Below, one piece after another: positions 1 to 7,500 of a DNA stretch of 48,101 nucleotides. The translations under genes were made by a program, and so were the position numbers. Positions within the stretch are counted from its first letter, which is position 1. The number at the start of each line of letters is the position of its first letter. The notes beneath the pieces were generated by a model. It did no database searches, was not told the DNA's origin, and worked only from the letters and a program-made list of their open reading frames with translations. The DNA is from an uncultured Bacteroidales bacterium (GTDB lineage: Bacteria > Bacteroidota > Bacteroidia > Bacteroidales > Bacteroidaceae), in the NCBI GenBank assembly GCA_902798615.1, contig CADBXL010000038.1, positions 1 through 48,101 on the forward strand, in the 5' to 3' direction.

Positions 1-1
1 C

Positions 2-295
2 TTCCTTCGTGCTCGTAACTTTGACCCGACCAATTGGAAGAAAGGTCATGTTGTGAACATCGATATTACAGGAGGTTCTGAACTTACCAAGGCAAAACTC
101 ATCTACCGTGGTAAGGATAAGGTGAAGGCTGACAATGGCACTAAGTATGACTGCCTCGTACTCTCATACGTAGAGAAAGATGGTAAGAAGGATAAGGAAA
201 TTGTCCGTTTCTTCGTTACTGACGATGCTAAGCACATCCCTATACGCCTTGACTTGTTCCTAAAGTTTGGTGCAGCTAAGGCTTTCCTTGCATAA
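2..295 (+). CDS. DUF3108 domain protein, C-terminal part (5' truncated by window edge)
   Basis: The reading frame is open from base 2, so this is the last 97 codons of a longer gene. An internal GTG at 53 is not a believable start because the frame continues upstream with no break. The visible part has the order expected for the end of a DUF3108 beta-barrel-like domain: an alternating-strand segment with the KYDCLVLSYVEKDGKK core, then VRFFVTDDAKHIPIRLDL, then GAAKAFLA at the C-terminus. In this family the TDD...IP(V/I)R stretch is the most conserved part. DUF3108 proteins are envelope proteins without a known reaction. Signal peptide and N-terminus lie outside the window. The next gene points the opposite way, 360 bp downstream. 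Confidence 0.75.
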   Translation, partial: FLRARNFDPTNWKKGHVVNIDITGGSELTKAKLIYRGKDKVKADNGTKYDCLVLSYVEKDGKKDKEIVRFFVTDDAKHIPIRLDLFLKFGAAKAFLA

Positions 296-309
296 GGAAA
301 AGACAGAGA

Positions 310-657
310 CCATATAAGTCCGTTGTAGGTCCGTTATAAATCCGTTGTAAGTCCGTTCCCGAACTATAGGATCATGGGACTTATATAGGAGTTACAAGGG
401 AGGAAGAAGGGAGTTGCTTTGGAAGCAAAATTAACGTCAGGGTTACAGAAGTGCGAATTTTTTTAGAATTAAACGCAGAGACGCAAAGCATTATAAAATC
501 TTTGCGACTTTGCGTCTTTGCTTTTTAATATCATTTCGCCACCTTCTTGCCATTTACGACACAGGAAAACTATTAGTAACGGGTAACAATAAGAAAATTA
601 GTGTGACTTTATCAAAGGCTTGTCCTCGTCTGGCTCTGCGGCCAAAACATTTTCTGC
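310..657. repeat. Intergenic stretch made of two dispersed repeat types
   Basis: The 362 bp between the DUF3108 gene and the convergent beta-propeller gene hold no convincing ORF. Positions 318-360 carry four degenerate copies of a (a/g)tccgtt(g/a)taa-like unit, followed by the word gggacttatataggagttac at 378-397. The same unit and words recur at 32041-32140. Positions 471-523 form an imperfect hairpin with left arm aaacgcagagacgcaaagca (471-490) and right arm tctttgcgactttgcgtctt (500-519). This hairpin type recurs at 25722-25772 and at 45910/46077. The hairpin lies downstream of two convergent genes and could act as a terminator, but it lacks a clear T tract. Confidence 0.7.
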
Positions 658-1767
658 CTAAGGCTCTATATCAGGTAGCGAGTCAAGGTTGCTGATATCG
701 TAGCTCCAAATTCTCGGAACGACATTATTGAAATGGTCATTTGTCATGAGATATAATGTCTTGTTGTCATAAGATAGCAATATATCCCGTCCAAAATGAT
801 CAAGATGTATTGTGCGTTTCTTGTTGCCTTCCCAGTCATACTCCACAACCGTATTTCCATAGATGTATGAATCTACGTATTTGTCGAATTTCTTTCCTTT
901 TCTGTCAGAATCCAAGAGGAGAACATAGATTCTATTGTTATTTGTGGTGCAGTAAAAACGCTCGTATGTTGTAGTCTTTTGGCTGAAAATATAATTCAAG
1001 CCTTCCTCATCACTTTTGTAAACGGGGTAGTCGGAATACAATTCCTTGACAATATTAATATTCTCGCCCTCGATTGTAAAGATGAATGCAAGCCTTGACC
1101 ATTTACATTGGTAGAGAAAGCGACCGTTGCCATTGCCATCGAGTCTACAGTTATCGGTATAGACAGACTGTTTTACTAAATTTGTACAGTTTATGCCATC
1201 CTTTGGCCAGTATTCCAATGGTGTGGCTTCCTGTTTCTTATAGTCGATTATAGAAAACAGATGCTTAGTTTCAAGCGTAGCACCAGCGACAAGGAGGGAA
1301 TTGTTTGGTAAAGAGACGAATGAACAGCCCGCCAATCTGAAATTCTGAATTCCCGAAAGGTCGTAATTTTTCCATTTATTCTTTTCTTTGATAGATTTCA
1401 GATTGTCAGTTTCCTTTATAACCGTCAGAGAGCTAAGTGCATTGCCAATTCCTGGTGTGTTTAATATCATCAAGAACCTGTCTGTCCCCTTTGCAATGGT
1501 GACGTTGGGGAACTCATTAATATCAAATAATATTTGTTGCTCATCCCATTTCTGTGGGGTTAAGGTGCTGACGTAGTGAGTGAACAATTGGGAGATAAGT
1601 ATGTTGTTGTTGATTATTAGTTCTGGACATTTATCCCTGTTCTTTTTGGGTATCTCCACTCGCGATCCCCTGAGTGAAACCGTCTTTATGGAGTCTTTGG
1701 GGCTATTGCTGCTTGCGATAGCCGAGACTGTCATAAACAGGAGAAATATATTTGCTATTAATCTCAT
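658..1767 (-). CDS. Secreted TolB-like six-bladed beta-propeller protein
   Basis: The 369-residue protein starts with a signal peptide (MRLIANIFLLFMTVSAIASS). The rest is a chain of short beta-rich repeats such as FSIIDYKKQEATPLEYWPKD, RIYVLLLDSDRKGKKF and KTLYLMTNDHFNN. The pattern, with a terminal RIWSYDIS strand, matches the Bacteroidales TolB-like/BF3164-type propeller lipoproteins. These are often annotated as hypothetical, and their ligand is unknown. No lipobox cysteine is evident, so a periplasmic or surface location is inferred rather than membrane anchoring. A -7 box (TATATTTG, minus strand, 1808-1815) lies about 40 bp upstream of the ATG. It is not co-transcribed with the downstream DUF3108 gene. 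The family assignment is moderately sure; function is unknown. Confidence 0.65.
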   Translation of the reverse strand: MRLIANIFLLFMTVSAIASSNSPKDSIKTVSLRGSRVEIPKKNRDKCPELIINNNILISQLFTHYVSTLTPQKWDEQQILFDINEFPNVTIAKGTDRFLMILNTPGIGNALSSLTVIKETDNLKSIKEKNKWKNYDLSGIQNFRLAGCSFVSLPNNSLLVAGATLETKHLFSIIDYKKQEATPLEYWPKDGINCTNLVKQSVYTDNCRLDGNGNGRFLYQCKWSRLAFIFTIEGENINIVKELYSDYPVYKSDEEGLNYIFSQKTTTYERFYCTTNNNRIYVLLLDSDRKGKKFDKYVDSYIYGNTVVEYDWEGNKKRTIHLDHFGRDILLSYDNKTLYLMTNDHFNNVVPRIWSYDISNLDSLPDIEP

Positions 1768-1807
1768 ACTGATGTTGAATTATGGATTGTTTTTCTTTTT
1801 GCAAAGC

Positions 1808-1815
1808 CAAATATA
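1808..1815 (-). promoter_or_regulatory. -7 box of the beta-propeller gene
   Basis: On the minus strand this reads TATATTTG and fits the Bacteroidota TAnnTTTG -7 element. It lies 40 bp before the ATG at 1767. No clear -33 element was found. Confidence 0.45.
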
Positions 1816-1953
1816 GTGAAAGTTTTTATAATTGTATCAAAAAAACAGTAAAATCATCTGCAATACACAAAAACAGATTCTTACATATTGATTATCAATA
1901 ACTTATGTTGGGCATAACCCCTGTCGCAAAAACTTTTGAAAAAACGATTGGGG

Positions 1954-3312
1954 TTACTTCACAAAGCCTTTATTTGCCCACTTAAAACTATTCCAACGTG
2001 ATACGAAGATAGCACCGCGGATGTTTTCATCGAGCACAAAGGCGAACCACATTCCGATAAGTCCGAAACCGAACACAATACCGAAGAGATAGCCGAATCC
2101 AACGCCTACGAGCCATTGTACGATGATTCCGAGGTAGAATGGGAAGAAGATATCACCAGTTGCACGAAGAGTGTTTGTAGCCCATATATTGATGCATTTT
2201 CCAACCTCAAGCAATACATCTATCCAGAAGCACCAGCAGACGAGGGTGGATATTTCCTCATTGTCGGTTAACGAGCCTGCTATGAATGGTCCGGCTAATG
2301 CGCATAGCACGGAGAATGTGAGTGTGATAACTGCACCTCTATGCCACGCAAATTTTCCTATCACGTATGATGCCTGTGTCTTCTCCACACCTGTTAGATG
2401 TCCCACCATGATTGAACTTCCCTGTGCTATGCAGATAGCATACAGATATACGAACATCACTACGTTTCCAACATAGATACGAGCCGTGAGAGCCTCATTG
2501 CCTATCATGTTGATGAAATAGATGATAGTTAGCTGCTGAAGGTTGTAGGAGATATTCTCACCGGCAGAAGGTAGTCCGATTTTGAGGAGCTTTCGCATCT
2601 CGGAGAAAGGGAAAGGACGGAATAAGCGTAATGGGAAACTTGGAATGAGTTTACGGTTAAGCATCACGATAAGCATCAGCATAGATACCGTACGAGAGAT
2701 ACTTGTTGAGATAGCAGCACCTTCTGCACCAAGAGCAGGCATTCCAAACTTACCGAAGATAAGCGTATAGTTGCCGATGATATTCAGGATATTTACCACC
2801 ACAATCACTATCATAGGATAGATAGGCTTGTTTGATGCTCGTAGAATAGCACTAATGGTTGTCGTTATAGCTTGGGCAAAGGCAAGAGAACCTACAATCT
2901 GTAGATATGGCTTTCCATAAACCATAAGTTCAGGACGAAGTCCCATAAACAAAAGCACAGGCTCTGCAAATAGGAAGAGCATTAGGCTTGACATAAAACC
3001 AATAGTTAGATTGAGCATAAGTGCCACTCCACTTACTTTGATAAAGCGATCCTGTAATTTTGCACCAAAATACTGTGAACAAAGCACAGAGGTACCAGCA
3101 TTGATAATAGTGAAAAGAAGGAAAACAAGTTGCAGAATCTGATTATCCATTCCTACAGCAGCCACAGCATCATCACTATGCTGAGACAACATGAAAGTAT
3201 CCACACCACCGAGAAGGAAAGTGAGGAGGGTTTCAAGAAGAATAGGCAATACGAGCCTGTTCAACTGTCGTTGAAGTTTAATTTCAATTCTTTCCTGATT
3301 GCTGTTATCCAT
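1954..3312 (-). CDS. MATE family multidrug/Na+ efflux transporter
   Basis: This integral membrane antiporter of 452 residues has about 12 hydrophobic segments. The N-terminal half opens with LLETLLTFLLGGVDTFMLSQ, the typical MATE TM1 region. Later come the TSVLCSQYFGA segment and, in the second half, GLPSAGENISYNLQQ. Predicted role: export of cationic drugs or metabolites coupled to Na+ or H+. The frame extends upstream to a TTG at 3375. The start at 3312 (MDNSNQERIE) is chosen because it gives the usual family length and because -7 boxes at 3341-3348 and 3373-3380 would place the transcript start downstream of the longer alternative. Substrate cannot be inferred from context. Confidence 0.9.
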   Translation of the reverse strand: MDNSNQERIEIKLQRQLNRLVLPILLETLLTFLLGGVDTFMLSQHSDDAVAAVGMDNQILQLVFLLFTIINAGTSVLCSQYFGAKLQDRFIKVSGVALMLNLTIGFMSSLMLFLFAEPVLLFMGLRPELMVYGKPYLQIVGSLAFAQAITTTISAILRASNKPIYPMIVIVVVNILNIIGNYTLIFGKFGMPALGAEGAAISTSISRTVSMLMLIVMLNRKLIPSFPLRLFRPFPFSEMRKLLKIGLPSAGENISYNLQQLTIIYFINMIGNEALTARIYVGNVVMFVYLYAICIAQGSSIMVGHLTGVEKTQASYVIGKFAWHRGAVITLTFSVLCALAGPFIAGSLTDNEEISTLVCWCFWIDVLLEVGKCINIWATNTLRATGDIFFPFYLGIIVQWLVGVGFGYLFGIVFGFGLIGMWFAFVLDENIRGAIFVSRWNSFKWANKGFVK

Positions 3313-3340
3313 AATGCAAATGTTATCCGAGTGCAACGTG

Positions 3341-3380
3341 CAAAGGTAGGCGCACGTCTTGTTTTCTGAGTGCAAAGTTA
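3341..3380 (-). promoter_or_regulatory. Two overlapping -7 boxes upstream of the MATE gene
   Basis: Minus-strand TACCTTTG (3341-3348) and TAACTTTG (3373-3380) both match TAnnTTTG. Either would start transcription upstream of the ATG at 3312 but downstream of the TTG at 3375, which supports the shorter protein. Confidence 0.45.
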
Positions 3381-3469
3381 CAAAAAAATAAGTTCAGCAC
3401 CGAATAAATATCTATTTTTCGATACTGAAATTATTGTAAATCAAGATAATACGAATGAAAATGAGAAAA

Positions 3470-4276
3470 TTAAGTTTCCTTAATCATGTGATTTAGCTGC
3501 CAGATACACGCAATGGCAATAATGGAAGAGACGATTACCGACGTTATCATTATGTTTTCATTGCCGTTAAAATAAGTACTCAAAGGGGCATCACTCTTAA
3601 TGTCGGGAAATATCCATGTAAGGAAATATGCCACGGAATTATTAATCCAATGATAAATAACTCCAGGAATAATGCTTCCTGTGCGATAGTAAAGCCATCC
3701 AAGTAGTATTCCTATGATGAGGGCATGAGGAATCTGTGCAGGGTTGCCGTGTATTGCGGCAAAGAAGACAGCAGATATCACAATGGCTATCCATGCTTTT
3801 TTGTTGGATAGTTCACCTAAGCTATCCTTTATCCATTCAAGAAGTTTGCGAAGTATTGCACCTCTGAATACCACCTCTTCCACTAATGGAGCGCAGAGAC
3901 CTATGACAATATATCCTTCTGGATATCTTGAAAGCTTGTCGAATATATCTGCATAAATATCTATCCTCCATTGTTCTGGTATAAGTTCCTGGGTCCATGT
4001 TGATGGTAGGATAAAAGAAAGGGAAAGTAAGGCAACAAGGCTCAGAACTTCATATGGCTTTGACAAAATATATTTGCTTGAAACATTACACCATTTAGCT
4101 CCGATGAAGGTTGCGAGTGTCATTATGGAGTAAAGAATAGTGCTTAGAAATATGCTTAAGACAATAGGGTCATAGTTCGTATGTGGGAGGAATGGGATTA
4201 TAGCGTATTCCACTAATAATGACGCAGATGCCTGGTATAGGATGAAAATACCGATGAAAATAAGAGCATGTTTCAT
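3470..4276 (-). CDS. CPBP family intramembrane (CAAX-like) metalloprotease
   Basis: The protein has 268 residues and about seven to eight membrane segments. All three conserved ABI/CPBP motifs are visible: EEVVFRG (the glutamate pair and arginine), FAAIHG with its metal-binding histidine, and HWINNSVAY with the last histidine/asparagine. The family comprises membrane-embedded glutamate proteases related to eukaryotic Rce1. Bacterial members act in bacteriocin self-immunity or in poorly known processing. It is the third gene of a minus-strand operon, 27 bp after ribF. Link to ribF function is not obvious and may only be shared transcription. Confidence 0.88.
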   Translation of the reverse strand: MKHALIFIGIFILYQASASLLVEYAIIPFLPHTNYDPIVLSIFLSTILYSIMTLATFIGAKWCNVSSKYILSKPYEVLSLVALLSLSFILPSTWTQELIPEQWRIDIYADIFDKLSRYPEGYIVIGLCAPLVEEVVFRGAILRKLLEWIKDSLGELSNKKAWIAIVISAVFFAAIHGNPAQIPHALIIGILLGWLYYRTGSIIPGVIYHWINNSVAYFLTWIFPDIKSDAPLSTYFNGNENIMITSVIVSSIIAIACIWQLNHMIKET

Positions 4277-4303
4277 TTTGGATGCTAAGTGTTTTTAGTG
4301 ATG

Positions 4304-5296
4304 TCAAGATAAAGTTCTAAGAAAACGCTTTCTGGTCAGAGGAAGAGCATCGGGGTGCAGAAGATATTCGTTTGCCTTAAACGCATCCTCGGAGAGTTGG
4401 CGTGCAAGCTCTAATATAGAGTCAAAGCGACGTTCATTCCTTAGTTTCTTACAGAATTCCACACGTATCTTCTTTCCGTATATGTTTTCATGAAAACGGA
4501 ATATGTTTGTCTCAAGGGTAAGGTCATTTACACCGTATGTTGGGCGATGACCTATGTTCATCATTCCGTGGTGTTGCTGAATGTTACCTTCAACTCTCAC
4601 CTTTACAGCATAGACACCGCCCACAGGAATGATCTTCAGAGGGTCAATGTCAAGGTTGGCGGTTGGGAAGCCTATTTTCCTTCCTTCATGGAAACCTTCC
4701 ACAACAGTTCCTTCAACACTATAGCGATGCCCAAGACATTCTGCTGCCTCATCAACTCTGCCGTTGGCAAGCAATTCCCTGACCAATGTAGAGGATACTC
4801 GTTTGCCATCAGCAATCTCGAAGGGATCACATTCAATCACCTCAATACCGATAGCCTTGCCATAGCGTACATAGTCCTCAAAGCCCTCGTTCTTGTTCTT
4901 ACGACCGAAACGATTGTCATAGCCAAGGAGTAGAAGTCGGACTCCAAGTTGGTCATAGAGGACTTCTTTCATAAAATCTTCTGCCGACATAGAAGCCATC
5001 TCCCTGTCAAAGCGTAATACGGCACATACATCCACTCCCACCTGCGACATTATCAGTCTCCGCTCATCAACGGTGGTAAGCATATTTGGCACAAAAGTAT
5101 TGTCAAAAACCGTGCGTGGATGACGATCGAATGAGATTGCCATAGATTGAGCCAATCCCCTCTCTTTCGCCAGCATACAAAGGCGACGGAGCACATGCTG
5201 GTGACCCAGATGTACTCCATCGAAATGACCTATTGTTGCCGCACAAGGTACGGGAACAAAGGTTCCTTCAGCATATGGAACAGTTATGCTTGTCAA
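4304..5296 (-). CDS. ribF: Bifunctional riboflavin kinase / FAD synthetase
   Basis: The enzyme converts riboflavin to FMN and then to FAD in the cytoplasm. The N-terminal adenylyltransferase domain (about residues 15-180) shows the nucleotidyltransferase signature ATIGHFDGVHLGHQHVL and the ISSTLVRELL-like segment VSSTLVRELLANGRVDEA. The C-terminal kinase domain (about 185-310) has GRKIGFPTANLD and GVYAVKV, followed by MMNIGHRPTYG and the LRNERRFDS segment. Length of 330 residues is normal for RibF. The start is 3 bp downstream of the stop codon of the thioredoxin-fold gene, which implies tight co-transcription. Confidence 0.95.
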   Translation of the reverse strand: MTSITVPYAEGTFVPVPCAATIGHFDGVHLGHQHVLRRLCMLAKERGLAQSMAISFDRHPRTVFDNTFVPNMLTTVDERRLIMSQVGVDVCAVLRFDREMASMSAEDFMKEVLYDQLGVRLLLLGYDNRFGRKNKNEGFEDYVRYGKAIGIEVIECDPFEIADGKRVSSTLVRELLANGRVDEAAECLGHRYSVEGTVVEGFHEGRKIGFPTANLDIDPLKIIPVGGVYAVKVRVEGNIQQHHGMMNIGHRPTYGVNDLTLETNIFRFHENIYGKKIRVEFCKKLRNERRFDSILELARQLSEDAFKANEYLLHPDALPLTRKRFLRTLS

Positions 5297-5299
5297 ATC

Positions 5300-6472
5300 T
5301 TATTTAGCAAGAAGGCTCTTGATCTCTGCATCCAGATCCTTAATCTGTGCATCGCGCTTGTGAAGCGCATTGGTACGGCTGATAAGGAAGAATGTAGGAA
5401 TGCTCTGAACATTATATCGTGCAAGATACTCAGACTGAAGATTGTTAGGATCGTGAACGTTAATCCAAGGAAGTGCGGCTGTCTGAGTCTTCCAGAAGTG
5501 CTCGTCAGGATCTACTGAAACCTGATAAACCTCCAATCCCTGAGCGTGATATTTGTTGTATATCTCACGAAGCTGCATGATACGCTGTGTACTGCCAGGA
5601 GCAGAGAATGCGTGGAAATCAAGAAGTACCACTTTACCTTTCAGTTCTGTGAGAGAACGGCGGTTACCGTGATTGTCAATCAAAGGAACATCGATGATTT
5701 CAGAAACAACAACCTTTGAAGCATCGATGTCTATAGCCTGCTGCTTAGCCTGAAGAATACGCTGTGTCTTCATTCCCTCAATGGCAATGTTGTGGAGGTT
5801 CTTACCACGCTCTGCCTCTGGATAGTAGGTATCCCAGCTTGTAGCAACAGCACCAAATACGCGCATATCCTCTACACTCTCATGAGGATTGAAAATAAGA
5901 CGATTGCCGAGAGCCTGGAAAAGGGCGAAATAGGCATAAGCCTTGTTTGGCTCCTTAAAGATATAGTCGAGTTTCACTTTCTCCTTGTAGGCATTCACAA
6001 GCTTATTAACACTATCATTAACCTCTTTCAAACCGAGAGTATTATCCTTGTTTATGGCAATAACCTGATTGAGCAGGTTAATCTGCATAAGTGAGAGATC
6101 CTTGATCTTCACACAGTTCTCAGAACCACTAACCTCATACTTCACAGCCATTGTTGGGTATGAAGCCTTGAACTCAACAGTCTCGGTAGAGTCAATGCTG
6201 ACGTTAATGATGCTGTTCTTGATACGGAGACGATAGAACTCGGGTGCAGAAGGTTTCTCACCAGAGAAGTCGAAACCTCCATCAGACGAGAGTTTTACGG
6301 AGTCAATGACAACAGGGCCGTCAAGACTCATATTCTCGAAATAAAGTACGGAATCCTGTGCTTCGGTAATATTACCAGTCACATGGAACTTATTCTGCTG
6401 GCAAGAGGCAAAAGCCACTACCATTGCTGCTACGGTGGTGCATCGTGTGATGCGAGAAATAATATGATTCAT
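5300..6472 (-). CDS. DUF4369/thioredoxin-fold lipoprotein lacking the CxxC pair
   Basis: The 390-residue protein has a lipoprotein signal (VVAFASC, cysteine 24), an N-terminal DUF4369-like beta domain (about 28-115), a helical linker, and a C-terminal AhpC/TlpA-type thioredoxin domain (about 255-390) with DVPLIDNHGNRRSLTELKGK, VVLLDFHAFSAPGS and SIPTFFLIS. The usual WCxxC active site is replaced by FSAPGS around residues 289-294. The only cysteines are 11, 24 and 120, so a classical disulfide-exchange reaction is ruled out. The cis-proline motif (SIPT) is retained. A non-redox, binding or scaffold role is inferred. It is the first gene of the operon with ribF and the CPBP protease. Its 5' untranslated region contains a long inverted repeat. 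Confidence 0.8.
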   Translation of the reverse strand: MNHIISRITRCTTVAAMVVAFASCQQNKFHVTGNITEAQDSVLYFENMSLDGPVVIDSVKLSSDGGFDFSGEKPSAPEFYRLRIKNSIINVSIDSTETVEFKASYPTMAVKYEVSGSENCVKIKDLSLMQINLLNQVIAINKDNTLGLKEVNDSVNKLVNAYKEKVKLDYIFKEPNKAYAYFALFQALGNRLIFNPHESVEDMRVFGAVATSWDTYYPEAERGKNLHNIAIEGMKTQRILQAKQQAIDIDASKVVVSEIIDVPLIDNHGNRRSLTELKGKVVLLDFHAFSAPGSTQRIMQLREIYNKYHAQGLEVYQVSVDPDEHFWKTQTAALPWINVHDPNNLQSEYLARYNVQSIPTFFLISRTNALHKRDAQIKDLDAEIKSLLAK

Positions 6473-6487
6473 TTTTAAAATTATTAG

Positions 6488-6611
6488 GCCTCTCCTCCCG
6501 CCCTCCCCCGTAGGGAGGGAGCCGATTCGCTAATGGAGGATCAGCAAACAAATATCGATTACCCTTCGCCTTCCAGCTCCCTCCCTACGGGGGAGGGCGG
6601 GGGGAGAGGCC
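6488..6611. repeat. Long inverted repeat (about 35-bp arms) in a 5' UTR
   Basis: The left arm at 6488-6523 and right arm at 6577-6611 are complementary except for one small insertion. Each carries the palindromic core cctccctacgggggaggg. The spacer is 53 bp. The element lies between the -7 box at 6631-6638 and the ATG at 6472, so the transcript of the thioredoxin-fold gene would fold into a very strong hairpin. A second copy with the same arms is at 17493-17654. Shorter relatives with a CCCCCAGCCCCC core occur at 7406-7500 and near 14890. It has the look of a non-autonomous palindromic element rather than a gene-specific regulator. Confidence 0.85.
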
Positions 6612-6630
6612 GTTTTCTAATTTTCGACTG

Positions 6631-6638
6631 CAAAGTTA
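6631..6638 (-). promoter_or_regulatory. -7 box of the thioredoxin-fold/ribF/CPBP operon
   Basis: On the minus strand this reads TAACTTTG. It predicts a leader of roughly 150 nt that contains the whole inverted repeat at 6488-6611. Confidence 0.5.
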
Positions 6639-6746
6639 CACCAAATCAGCTAAAAAACAAAATATTATCCTGCTTTTCTTCTTATTCTACGTGCTAATAA
6701 TAATTAAATAATGGATAAAAAAGTACCGAATTAGCGAAAATATCAG

Positions 6747-6754
6747 TACTTTTG
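6747..6754 (+). promoter_or_regulatory. -7 box almost abutting the DUF4294 start codon
   Basis: TACTTTTG matches TAnnTTTG. The ATG at 6764 is only 9 bp beyond it, so the mRNA would have almost no leader. Confidence 0.45.
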
Positions 6755-6763
6755 CCTTTCGAA

Positions 6764-7405
6764 ATGAAATTTTCTCACTTCATCATATCGTTCACACTAT
6801 GCGTCCTGCCTTTCTCCGTACAAGCACAGAAGGAGAAGAAAATCAATCCGGAGGACCGCGTTGTTGACATGGACAGCCCTACGTTCGTGCCAATGGTTCG
6901 TGTGTCCAAAGTCTTTGAAGGCGGTGACAGCATACAGTATGTCGAGATGAATAATGTGTATGTCTATGGACCTATTGACTTCAAGAATGAACGCCAGCGA
7001 AAGTCATACAACCGCCTTGTCTATAACGTGAAGAAAGTGCTTCCTATAGCCAAGGAGGTAAATAGGGCAGTACTTGAAACCTATGAGTATCTCCAAACTC
7101 TTCCTGATGACAAGGCTCGCAAAGAACATATGAAACTTGTGGAGAAAAGTCTTATGGCTGAGTATAAGCCTCGAATGAAGAAGCTGACATACTCGCAAGG
7201 GAAACTCCTTATTAAGCTCATCTATCGTGAAACCAACTCCTCCAGTTACGAACTTGTGCAGGTGTTCTTCGGTTCTACCCGTGCCAGTTTTTATCAGGCC
7301 TTTGCTTGGGTTCTTGGTGCCAGTCTGAAGAAAGCCTATGATCCTAATGGAGTGGATCGTCTCACGGAAAGGGTTGTCAGACAGGTGGAGTCGGGACAGT
7401 TGTGA
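6764..7405 (+). CDS. DUF4294 domain protein with signal peptide
   Basis: The protein has 213 residues and begins with a Sec signal peptide (MKFSHFIISFTLCVLPFSVQ, cleavage near AQA). The mature part has the DUF4294 pattern: YVEMNNVYVYGPIDFKNERQ, then RLVYNVKKVLPIAKEVNRAV, then TYSQGKLLIKLIYRETNSSS and the final FWQ-like AFAWVLGASLKKAYDP. DUF4294 is restricted to Bacteroidota and has no established function; a periplasmic location is inferred. An upstream in-frame TTG at 6752 overlaps the -7 box, so the ATG at 6764 is preferred. The gene is monocistronic and converges on the PAP2 gene. Confidence 0.82.
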   Translation: MKFSHFIISFTLCVLPFSVQAQKEKKINPEDRVVDMDSPTFVPMVRVSKVFEGGDSIQYVEMNNVYVYGPIDFKNERQRKSYNRLVYNVKKVLPIAKEVNRAVLETYEYLQTLPDDKARKEHMKLVEKSLMAEYKPRMKKLTYSQGKLLIKLIYRETNSSSYELVQVFFGSTRASFYQAFAWVLGASLKKAYDPNGVDRLTERVVRQVESGQL

Positions 7406-7500
7406 CCCCCCAGCCCCCTAAGGGGGAGTATGTTATATACATTTTCTGTTGTGGAGGGATAAATACATTCTAAGGAACTCCCCCTTGGGGGCTAGGGGGT
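7406..7500. repeat. Inverted repeat filling the gap between two convergent stop codons
   Basis: The left arm, 7406-7430 (ccccccagccccctaagggg core), pairs with the right arm, 7477-7500 (actcccccttgggggctagg). The arms begin immediately after the TGA at 7403-7405 and end at the TAA complement at 7500-7502. The element can serve as a bidirectional terminator, although it lacks T tracts. It belongs to the same GC-rich palindrome family as 6488-6611. Confidence 0.75.

Noticed and set aside
510-695. 61-codon ORF upstream of the beta-propeller stop
   Set aside because: It is written through a palindromic repeat and the 3' end of a convergent gene, with no protein-like features.
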